The notes under the pieces: model-generated | Told to the model about the DNA's origin: nothing | The model's input: only the letters and a program-made list of their open reading frames with translations | The model's database searches: none | Assembly (NCBI GenBank): GCA_946479115.1 | Contig: CAMLED010000054.1 | Span: 1-6,476 of the forward strand | Source: an uncultured Candidatus Saccharibacteria bacterium | GTDB lineage: Bacteria > Patescibacteria > Saccharimonadia > Saccharimonadales > UBA6022 | Length of the DNA stretch: 6,476 bases | Direction: 5' to 3' | Shown here: positions 1 to 4,007 of the stretch, one piece after another | Layout: each line of letters opens with the position of its first letter | Numbering within the stretch: position 1 is the stretch's first letter | Program-made: the position numbers and the translations under genes

Positions 1-57
1 CGGGTGCTCGCCCGACCAAGATAGATAGACGTCTACCTGGGTCGCACGACCACTCAT
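1..57 (-). CDS. Possible TIR-domain protein, N-terminal fragment cut by window edge
   Basis: An ATG at 57 opens a frame that stays open to the window edge and gives 19 residues, MSGRATQVDVYLSWSGEHP. The stretch VDVYLSWSGE has the shape of the first beta strand and following loop of the bacterial TIR-like group whose proteins begin with F-I/L-S-W-S-G-E. If correct, the full protein would carry an NAD-cleaving or signalling TIR domain, a fold often found in phage-defence proteins; that is family knowledge, not visible here. The start lies 19 bases after the stop of the upstream minus-strand gene, so co-transcription is possible. No Shine-Dalgarno sequence precedes the ATG. The fragment is clearly richer in G+C than the gene before it. 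A competing plus-strand frame ends at 80. Only 19 residues support the call. Confidence 0.4.
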   Translation of the reverse strand, partial: MSGRATQVDVYLSWSGEHP

Positions 58-76
58 ACGATATGTTTTTACATGA

Positions 77-634
77 TTAAAAATTCTCCTTACTCTTTAC
101 ATCAATGTTTACTTTAGATCGTGTCGAAGAATCGACATCCAGGTTAGTTGACGAACGTGTTTTACTAGAGCCAGTCGTCGATGAATCCACAGAAATATCA
201 ACTGTCGTACGGCCATTTGCATCTTCTATTACTTGATGCGTCGAACCCTGGTCTGGAACCGCAACCGACTGACCGTTTAGATTAACAGACGATTGCGTAG
301 AATTATTTGAACTAGATATATTTACGTCTACTTGACCATTACTTTCCGAAGACGATGCACTTGCGGTAGCATCAATTGATGATTCTGCTGCTTGCTGTTC
401 AGCAACTGGTGTCGTAACCTCAGGCGTATCCGTAACAAGTTGTAATGGCCCAAATGCCCCAACGGACATCACAAAACTGTAATACCACCACGCTAGTGCT
501 GCGATAGGCAACGCACCCGCTGCAAGTGCCGCTGTCAGACGAAGTGGCGAGCGTTTAATGGATTGAAGATATCGGGAAAAAGCGAGTCTACGTTCGGTAA
601 AGCGATTGTTTATAATGGACAAATCCCTCAACAT
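77..634 (-). CDS. Single-pass membrane protein with Ser/Thr/Asn-rich outer region
   Basis: This 185-residue protein is of unrecognised family. The ATG at 634 is chosen because AAAAGGAGGTGG (638-649) lies just upstream; a longer GTG start at 661 would translate through that ribosome binding site. Residues 1-32 are basic and probably cytoplasmic. Residues about 33-60 form one hydrophobic helix ending in aromatic residues. From about 68 onward the protein is rich in Ser, Thr, Asn and Asp with no cysteine. This outer part repeats short alternating strands such as VDVNIS, SVNLN, TVDISVD, TNLDVD and KVNIDV, separated by serine-rich linkers, which suggests a stalk or simple beta-repeat surface. The likely topology is N-in, C-out. 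It has its own promoter with a palindrome, and no clear terminator before the next minus-strand start. A cell-surface or envelope role is inferred only from this architecture. Confidence 0.8.
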   Translation of the reverse strand: MLRDLSIINNRFTERRLAFSRYLQSIKRSPLRLTAALAAGALPIAALAWWYYSFVMSVGAFGPLQLVTDTPEVTTPVAEQQAAESSIDATASASSSESNGQVDVNISSSNNSTQSSVNLNGQSVAVPDQGSTHQVIEDANGRTTVDISVDSSTTGSSKTRSSTNLDVDSSTRSKVNIDVKSKENF

Positions 635-709
635 ATACCACCTCCTTTTCTCATGAATCACTAAGCTAGTGAACTAACCAAAGAATACATCAGGCTCGAT
701 GGGGTTGTA

Positions 710-725
710 TGTGAAAAAATTCACA
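710..725. promoter_or_regulatory. CRP-like palindrome TGTGA-N6-TCACA
   Basis: The bases TGTGAAAAAATTCACA form a perfect inverted repeat with the exact half-site and spacing pattern of the CRP/FNR-type consensus. It overlaps the proposed -10 box and start site of the membrane protein gene ending at 77, a position typical for a repressor. Whether the host has a CRP-family regulator cannot be seen here. Confidence 0.4.
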
Positions 726-753
726 ATACACGGTATTTTATTCAATTCGTCAA
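725..753 (-). promoter_or_regulatory. Promoter for the Ser-rich membrane protein gene
   Basis: On the minus strand TTGACG (748-753) and TGTATT (725-730) are separated by 17 bases. The start site would fall near 718, giving a leader of about 85 bases before the ATG at 634. The -35 is strong and the -10 weak (4 of 6). Confidence 0.45.
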
Positions 754-813
754 TAATATCCCCCCGTATCAACAGATAAAACGTTGTATTTATGTGGTTG
801 TTTCCTACTAAAA

Positions 814-838
814 AGACGACCCGTAGTTCGGGTCGTCT
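814..838 (-). terminator. Rho-independent terminator after the tandem small genes
   Basis: A perfect 10-bp stem, AGACGACCCG with CGGGTCGTCT, encloses a 5-base loop. On the minus strand it is followed directly by TTT and lies 20 bases after the stop of the 37-aa gene. Confidence 0.88.
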
Positions 839-858
839 GTACTGTTATCATAGCTACT

Positions 859-972
859 CTATGCTAATTCGTACTCTTTTAGCATCATTTGTCGATTTAA
901 GCGTTTGTAAATTTTGTCCGGTCGTGGCTCGTCGTGGATCGCTTTATATGTTTTCTGTTTAGTACGTGACAT
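859..972 (-). CDS. 37-aa basic small protein
   Basis: This small gene of unknown function is the second of two tandem minus-strand genes. The ATG at 972 is supported by the purine-rich GGAGTAAAGG (981-990), which ends 8 bases upstream. A longer frame would begin inside the preceding gene and lacks such a signal. The protein (MSRTKQKTYKAIHDEPRPDK followed by a short helix-prone tail) has many Lys and Arg residues, no cysteine, and no membrane segment or signal peptide, so it is probably cytoplasmic. Lys and Arg are spread along its whole length, which would suit nucleic acid or ribosome binding, but that is a guess. It ends in TAG and is followed by a strong terminator, which argues that this is a real transcribed unit. 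Confidence 0.65.
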   Translation of the reverse strand: MSRTKQKTYKAIHDEPRPDKIYKRLNRQMMLKEYELA

Positions 973-1000
973 ATTGTTTACCTTTACTCCTTTATTACTA

Positions 1001-1183
1001 TTAGTGTACGATCTGTTGTTTACGAACGCGGACAGATGAGAATGTTGTGGTTGATCCAAAATGAGAGCGTAGCGATGCCCATCTAGATGTCTTTGGGCGC
1101 ATTACGTCTGGATACTGTTCTGTTTTTCGCGCGATAAACGATTGAATCTTTGCTTCAAGCTCTTGTTCGTTATATTGCTTCAT
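1001..1183 (-). CDS. 60-aa small protein, first of a tandem pair
   Basis: This small protein is of unknown function. The ATG at 1183 follows AAAGGGGTAAGGG, a plausible ribosome binding site; the codon at 1201 is a weaker choice because it would translate that site. The N-terminal half (MKQYNEQELEAKIQSFIARK) is charged and predicted to form an amphipathic helix. The C-terminal half holds Ser, Thr, Arg and His and looks disordered. There is no signal peptide, membrane segment or cysteine. The 37-aa gene begins 28 bases after this stop on the same strand, and the first terminator comes after that gene, so the two probably share an mRNA. Confidence 0.6.
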   Translation of the reverse strand: MKQYNEQELEAKIQSFIARKTEQYPDVMRPKTSRWASLRSHFGSTTTFSSVRVRKQQIVH

Positions 1184-1224
1184 ACCCTTACCCCTTTGCA
1201 CGTATGTGCTTGATTACCCTCAGC

Positions 1225-1239
1225 TGATGTTTCACATCA
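1225..1239. repeat. Inverted repeat TGATGT-TTC-ACATCA
   Basis: A perfect 6-bp inverted repeat with a 3-base centre lies about 40 bases upstream of the ATG of the 60-aa gene. It could be a small hairpin in its leader or a regulator site. It has no T-run, so it is not a terminator. Confidence 0.3.
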
Positions 1240-1298
1240 CCACCGATTACAATCAACTATACTGTTCATCGGCAGTCCGCCATATGAATAACCTCACA

Positions 1299-1315
1299 TA
1301 AAATGTGTGATAATT
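1299..1315. repeat. Imperfect inverted repeat in the gap before the small-gene pair
   Basis: Around CACAT-AAA-ATGTG there is a 5-bp inverted repeat extended by imperfect pairing. It lies between the response regulator stop and the tandem small genes, in AT-rich DNA with weak promoter-like sequences (minus-strand TTGTTA, and TATAGT nearer the gene). I could not fix a promoter here. No proper terminator follows the response regulator, so readthrough into the small genes is possible. Confidence 0.25.
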
Positions 1316-1336
1316 TTAACAAAAATATAGAACCGG

Positions 1337-1723
1337 CTACTTTGCGCCAGCTGTACCTTTAATAAGTTTGACGAGTTCCGAAGGTGATGCCCACGCTTTT
1401 AATACATACCGTTCAGCGCCAAGTTGATACACTTCATCAACTTCATGTTCCATATCATAATTACTAAATACAATAACGCTGGCTGGATTTGGCCGCGTAT
1501 TAGGCTGATATGCCTTAAGAAACGCAATCCCGTCCATAACTGGCATACGAATATCAAGCAAGATAATATCTGGCTCGTGCTCTTCGATTGATTTAAGCGC
1601 ATCGAGGCCACTGGTAGCGACGCGTGTCTTATATCCGGCGTGATCGAGGACAAGTTTGTATGCCTCACTTAGCGCCGCGTCATCCTCTACGACAAGGATG
1701 CTCTTTGGGGTATTCTTGACCAT
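1337..1723 (-). CDS. Stand-alone response regulator receiver (CheY-like)
   Basis: This 128-residue protein is a single receiver domain with no output domain, so it should act by phosphorylation-dependent protein contact rather than by binding DNA. Counting from the ATG at 1723, it has the acidic pocket E13-D14 (in VVEDD), phosphoacceptor D57 (in LLDIRMPVMDG), switch residue S87 (in VFSNYD) and conserved K109, the same spacing as in E. coli CheY. Lys109 is followed by Ala-Trp rather than the common Pro. The ATG is preferred over a GTG 12 bases upstream because the GGAGG-type signal at 1735-1739 overlaps that GTG. No histidine kinase or chemotaxis gene is in the window, so the partner is unknown. 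It has its own promoter. Confidence 0.93.
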   Translation of the reverse strand: MVKNTPKSILVVEDDAALSEAYKLVLDHAGYKTRVATSGLDALKSIEEHEPDIILLDIRMPVMDGIAFLKAYQPNTRPNPASVIVFSNYDMEHEVDEVYQLGAERYVLKAWASPSELVKLIKGTAGAK

Positions 1724-1749
1724 CTTCTCAACCACCTCCGCGAACTCAC

Positions 1750-1761
1750 AATCATATGATT
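1750..1761. promoter_or_regulatory. Palindrome in response regulator leader
   Basis: AATCATATGATT is a perfect 12-base palindrome just downstream of the predicted start site of the response regulator gene. It may be an operator; a palindrome of this length can also occur by chance. Confidence 0.25.
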
Positions 1762-1770
1762 AGTACTTCT

Positions 1771-1799
1771 AGCATAACCGCAATAGGCAATTGAGACAA
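1771..1799 (-). promoter_or_regulatory. Promoter for the response regulator
   Basis: On the minus strand TTGTCT (1794-1799) and TATGCT (1771-1776) are separated by exactly 17 bases. The start site would be near 1764, leaving a leader of about 40 bases with a Shine-Dalgarno sequence. Confidence 0.6.
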
Positions 1800-1813
1800 G
1801 TTATTTATATAAA

Positions 1814-1840
1814 TAGAGACCCCTTCATCAGGGGTCTCTA
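1814..1840 (-). terminator. Terminator after the GlsB/YeaQ-type gene
   Basis: The 10-bp stem TAGAGACCCC / GGGGTCTCTA has a 7-base loop. On the minus strand it is followed by TTTATATAAAT, a broken T-rich tail. It lies 26 bases after the stop at 1867. Confidence 0.8.
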
Positions 1841-1866
1841 GGAAGAATAGTTAATTCGGATCGTCA

Positions 1867-2139
1867 CTATGCGTGATGAGCAGTTCGGCCGGTAGCAGCT
1901 TTGACAATTGCCAGTAGAATGACTGCGCCGATGATAGCAACAATCACACCCATAATGCTGAATGTTTCAGGTGCCACACCAGTCAGCATTCGTACTAGGA
2001 ATCCACCCACAAAGGCGCCGATAATACCAACGACGATGTTAGCCATCAGCCCCATTTCTGCGTCTGTGCGCATAATTCGTGAAGCAATCCATCCTGCTAG
2101 TCCACCTACGACAATCCACGTAATAATTTCCATTACCAT
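1867..2139 (-). CDS. GlsB/YeaQ/YmgE-family stress-associated membrane protein
   Basis: This 90-residue integral membrane protein has three hydrophobic helices at about 4-24, 32-53 and 60-82. It carries the glycine-rich family motifs GGLAGWIASRIM and NIVVGIIGAFVGGFL typical of the transglycosylase-associated / GlsB-YeaQ family (Pfam Transgly_assoc). The length matches the family's usual 80-90 residues. Members are linked to general stress and envelope stress, but no biochemical activity is established; the transglycosylase name is historical. The ATG at 2139 lies 8 bases from GAGGAG (2148-2153); an ATG two codons later is less well placed. It forms its own transcription unit, with an extended -10 promoter upstream and a hairpin terminator downstream. 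Confidence 0.93.
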   Translation of the reverse strand: MVMEIITWIVVGGLAGWIASRIMRTDAEMGLMANIVVGIIGAFVGGFLVRMLTGVAPETFSIMGVIVAIIGAVILLAIVKAATGRTAHHA

Positions 2140-2169
2140 TATTGTGTCTCCTCATTTACGTTAGTACTG

Positions 2170-2178
2170 GTTATATCA
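2170..2178 (-). promoter_or_regulatory. Extended -10 promoter for the GlsB/YeaQ gene
   Basis: On the minus strand TGATATAAC matches TGn plus a -10 box; an overlapping TATGAT at 2175-2180 is an alternative. No good -35 is visible. The start site near 2163 gives a leader of about 24 bases containing the ribosome binding site. Confidence 0.5.
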
Positions 2179-2255
2179 TAGAGGTGTTTCAGGTATTAAA
2201 CTGTAAAAAATATCACTAAAAGACGGGAAAGTTTTATTCGTCTAAAGGGTTAAAT

Positions 2256-2286
2256 AAAAATCCAGATCATTACAATCTGGATTTTT
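2256..2286 (-). terminator. Hairpin terminator with T-runs on both strands
   Basis: A perfect 12-bp inverted repeat, AAAAATCCAGAT / ATCTGGATTTTT, has a 7-base loop. It lies 18 bases after the stop of the two-helix protein at 2305. The shape could stop transcription in both directions, but no plus-strand gene approaches it, so its job is on the minus strand. Confidence 0.87.
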
Positions 2287-2304
2287 AATGCGAAGCTTGC
2301 GGGG

Positions 2305-2511
2305 TTAGATACCTAGACCTTGCAACACGTGATACATGACATATACTGGCCAGACGATTGCCTGTAGTAATGCGAGAATGACTTCCCAGAATCCGCCATT
2401 CGACTGTTGGACAAAATAAATTGCGGCGCCGATATAGGCCAAAAAGAACGCAAAGCCTGTTGGGCCTGCCTTATCAATAACTTTTACACTTCGATGGTCG
2501 TGCTGAATCAT
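2305..2511 (-). CDS. 68-aa two-helix membrane protein
   Basis: The function is unknown. Residues 1-15 are polar (MIQHDHRSVKVIDKAG). They are followed by a hydrophobic segment at about 17-36 (GFAFFLAYIGAAIYFVQQ), a short Ser-Asn-Gly-Gly turn, and a second hydrophobic segment at about 42-65 rich in Trp, Tyr and Val. This is a helical hairpin with both ends on the same side. The ATG at 2511 is firmly placed by AGGAGG (2520-2525), 8 bases upstream. The gene begins 48 bases after the pilin-like gene on the same strand, so it could be co-transcribed with it or use the local promoter at 2532-2559. A terminator follows. It resembles small conserved membrane proteins seen next to envelope genes, but I cannot name a family. 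Confidence 0.85.
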   Translation of the reverse strand: MIQHDHRSVKVIDKAGPTGFAFFLAYIGAAIYFVQQSNGGFWEVILALLQAIVWPVYVMYHVLQGLGI

Positions 2512-2529
2512 ATACTGTTCCTCCTGCAG

Positions 2530-2553
2530 TTATTGTAGAGCAATTTACAATAA
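2530..2553. repeat. 8-bp inverted repeat TTATTGTA / TACAATAA
   Basis: A perfect 8-bp inverted repeat with an 8-base centre lies between the pilin-like gene and the two-helix protein gene and covers the proposed -10 box of the latter. It may be an operator or a weak hairpin. It is not a good terminator because the stem is AT-rich. Confidence 0.35.
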
Positions 2554-2559
2554 AGTCAT
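2532..2559 (-). promoter_or_regulatory. Possible promoter for the two-helix membrane protein
   Basis: On the minus strand ATGACT (2554-2559) and TACAAT (2532-2537) are separated by 16 bases, directly after the pilin-like gene's TAG. The predicted leader is short and includes AGGAGG. Confidence 0.4.
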
Positions 2560-3366
2560 CTAATTTGCGCGCGAAAGACTTAGGTCATCGATCCAAATAT
2601 TACCAATAGTTCCGTCATTGCCAACACTAATATTCATTGTCGGTGCGCCGGAGGTAACGATCTGGCTACAGGTAACCATGGTCCAGCTCGCCTTTGCGCC
2701 GCCGTAGCCACAGGCGCTAATAATACCACCTGTACTAGCATCGCCAAATCGGATTTTTGAGTTATTATTCGTTCCATTCCATGTTGGGTCAGTTTTTACC
2801 CACATCGACACTGTATATACCGTTTGACCAGGCGTGCCGCTGTAAGGGACGCCTAGTAAATTTCTACCGACAGCGCCAGGCGCTAACCGCATTGAAGCGG
2901 TCGAGGTACGGAAAGTGCTCGTATCAGCCGTTGCGCCCGAAACAGGTGGCGAGTTAAGCGCCTGTACTTTATCCCACGTCAAGGTGTTATAGCCCGAACA
3001 TACTCCTGGCTGTGGTTGAGTTACCGAGCTGGATACATAATAGGTTAACGTGCCATAGGTTGCCGTCAAACAGTAGGTTGCCGGTGATACGGCGTTATCT
3101 ACCGTATATTGAAAGGCGACATTGGGCGTGTCAGTAATACCTGCATCTGTCATAGTGGCCGGATACAAGGTTGGGTTATCTACCCGCCATAGACCGATTT
3201 TCTTTGAAGCCTGATTTAGTGCGCTGACGGCTGTACTAACACGTGCCCTATCTTGGATGCCGTTATAGGCCACGATAGTAATAGCAGCCAAAATGGCAAT
3301 CACGACGATCACAATAAGCAATTCGACAATCGTGAATCCATGCTGATTTTTAGTTTTTGCCCACAT
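2560..3366 (-). CDS. Type IV pilin-like protein with C-terminal jelly-roll-type domain
   Basis: This 268-residue secreted filament or pseudopilin subunit has a short basic leader ending in Gly10, then FTIVELLIVI, the class III prepilin signal, with cleavage expected between G10 and F11 and the conserved Glu at mature position 5. Residues 11-34 form the hydrophobic assembly helix, continuing into an amphipathic helix to about 60. Residues about 65-125 are a small globular pilin region with C99 and C123. Residues about 128-268 look like an added beta-sandwich, with a W-x-K-T-D segment near 189-194 and the closing GNIWIDDLSLS, as in carbohydrate-binding (CBM4/9-like) or LamG-like folds; C219 and C233 could bond. 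It likely depends on a prepilin peptidase and pilus ATPase encoded elsewhere. The ATG has only a weak CAGAG before it and sits 10 bases from an extended -10. Confidence 0.9.
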   Translation of the reverse strand: MWAKTKNQHGFTIVELLIVIVVIAILAAITIVAYNGIQDRARVSTAVSALNQASKKIGLWRVDNPTLYPATMTDAGITDTPNVAFQYTVDNAVSPATYCLTATYGTLTYYVSSSVTQPQPGVCSGYNTLTWDKVQALNSPPVSGATADTSTFRTSTASMRLAPGAVGRNLLGVPYSGTPGQTVYTVSMWVKTDPTWNGTNNNSKIRFGDASTGGIISACGYGGAKASWTMVTCSQIVTSGAPTMNISVGNDGTIGNIWIDDLSLSRAN

Positions 3367-3376
3367 CTCTGACTAA

Positions 3377-3385
3377 AGTATACCA
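3377..3385 (-). promoter_or_regulatory. Extended -10 promoter giving a near-leaderless pilin mRNA
   Basis: On the minus strand TGGTATACT (TGn plus a 5/6 -10 box) ends 10 bases before the pilin-like ATG at 3366. Initiation about 7 bases downstream would leave a leader of roughly 4 bases. No convincing -35 is present. Confidence 0.6.
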
Positions 3386-3406
3386 AATAATCAATCCCTA
3401 TCGCAC

Positions 3407-3415
3407 TGTTATAAT
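3407..3415 (+). promoter_or_regulatory. Extended -10 promoter giving a leaderless mRNA
   Basis: TGTTATAAT contains a perfect TATAAT with the TGn extension. Only 6 bases (TGTCCT) separate it from the ATG at 3422, so transcription should begin at or next to the start codon. No Shine-Dalgarno sequence can fit. Confidence 0.75.
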
Positions 3416-3421
3416 TGTCCT

Positions 3422-3667
3422 ATGCCCTTCAATCACTACGCCAAGATCAAACGCATCTTAGAGCAGCACCCCAACGACTGGGTGATTCGACGCATCAATC
3501 AACCGACGAGTGCCAAGAATTTTAGAGGCGAGACAGTTGATTTTCCGTATTATTATCGTATTTACACTAATGGTGGCACACCAATTAAATACTGCAAATT
3601 CCAGCAGATTGAACGTTTGGCGAGTATCCTAGAGATGCCAGTCGAGAGCCTACCTGTCGTCGATTAA
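3422..3667 (+). CDS. 81-aa conserved-looking hypothetical protein
   Basis: I cannot assign a function. The protein is soluble, with no signal peptide or membrane helix. Residues 1-16 (MPFNHYAKIKRILEQH) form a likely helix. The middle contains WVIRRINQPTSAKNFRGE and then an aromatic cluster YYYRIYTNGGTPIKYCKF at about 43-60, probably a short beta hairpin. The end (QQIERLASILEMPVESLPVV) resembles the last helix of a small helix-turn-helix or regulator fold, where RLASIL-x-x-P-V is common, but no complete DNA-binding motif is visible. It has one cysteine, C58. It starts 55 bases from the divergent pilin-like gene. The 88-aa gene follows 27 bases later on the same strand and has its own -10 box. 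The start is fixed by the adjoining promoter. Confidence 0.8.
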   Translation: MPFNHYAKIKRILEQHPNDWVIRRINQPTSAKNFRGETVDFPYYYRIYTNGGTPIKYCKFQQIERLASILEMPVESLPVVD

Positions 3668-3676
3668 TACAATAAT

Positions 3677-3685
3677 TGTTATACT
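3677..3685 (+). promoter_or_regulatory. Extended -10 promoter for the YdeI/OmdA-like gene
   Basis: TGTTATACT lies in the 27-base gap after the 81-aa gene and ends 9 bases before the ATG at 3695, predicting a leader of about 3 bases. The GAGG at 3687-3690 is only 4 bases from the ATG, too close for a normal ribosome binding site. The upstream palindrome ACAAT-A-ATTGT (3669-3679) overlaps the TG element. Confidence 0.6.
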
Positions 3686-3694
3686 AGAGGCATT

Positions 3695-3961
3695 ATGAAG
3701 ACACTAGACATTCTCGGTGGTACAGTCCATAAAATGCCGGCTGACCTACGCAAGGCACTAGTAGCCGATCCCGCAGGCCTTGCGGCGTGGAATGATATTA
3801 CTCCCCTTGCTCGCAATGAATGGATTTGTTGGGTAGAAGGCGCCAAGCTAATTGAAACACGTGAACGTCGCGTAGAGCGCACTCACACCGAGCTAGCCGA
3901 AGGAGTGCGTCGCCCTTGTTGCTGGCCTGGCTGTATGCACCGCGAGAAAAACGGCCGATAG
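3695..3961 (+). CDS. Short YdeI/OmpD-associated (OmdA) family protein
   Basis: This 88-residue soluble protein resembles the YdeI/OmpD-associated family, also annotated bacteriocin-protection proteins. The core runs from about 17 to 70: DLRKALVADPAGLAAWNDIT, then PLARNEWICWVEGAK (family pattern: sites for Arg-Glu/Asn-Glu followed by W/I-x-W), then ETRERRVERTHTELAEG. The tail holds a cysteine-rich RRPCCWPGCMHR with C75, C76 and C80, and a nearby His82 that could bind metal; this tail is also familiar from the short members. The longer members carry an extra N-terminal domain that is absent here. In other bacteria the family is linked to protection against peptides, but the molecular role is unsettled. 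It ends at TAG, then a terminator. A near-leaderless start is predicted. Confidence 0.85.
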   Translation: MKTLDILGGTVHKMPADLRKALVADPAGLAAWNDITPLARNEWICWVEGAKLIETRERRVERTHTELAEGVRRPCCWPGCMHREKNGR

Positions 3962-3974
3962 GAATTATCAAAAG

Positions 3975-4005
3975 AAAAACCCGTCAGATTTCTGACGGGT
4001 TTTTT
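3975..4005. terminator. Bidirectional terminator between convergent genes
   Basis: AAAAACCCGTCAGA pairs perfectly with TCTGACGGGTTTTT around a TT centre, with T-runs on both strands. It lies between the YdeI/OmdA-like gene (plus, stop 3961) and the surface gene (minus, stop 4008) and can stop both. The minus-strand stop codon lies only 3 bases from the hairpin arm. Confidence 0.95.
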
Positions 4006-4007
4006 GA

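Noticed and set aside
26..35. TAGACGTCTA palindrome.
   Set aside because: It lies within the likely coding start at the window edge; a single 10-base palindrome is not evidence of a site.
3..80. Plus-strand frame reading GARPTKIDRRLPGSHDHSYD and a few more residues to a TAA at 78-80, possible 3' end of a gene.
   Set aside because: It overlaps the stop of the convergent membrane gene and has no recognisable motif. The minus-strand frame over the same bases has a start codon and a TIR-like motif. It remains possible.
635..661. GTG start nine codons upstream for the Ser-rich membrane protein.
   Set aside because: The stretch contains the strong AAAAGGAGG signal for the ATG at 634, so translating it is unlikely.
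1901..2164. Plus-strand open frame of 87 codons opposite the GlsB/YeaQ gene.
   Set aside because: It is Ile/Thr/Pro-rich, as expected from the antisense of a Gly/Val/Ile-rich membrane gene, and has no ribosome binding site.
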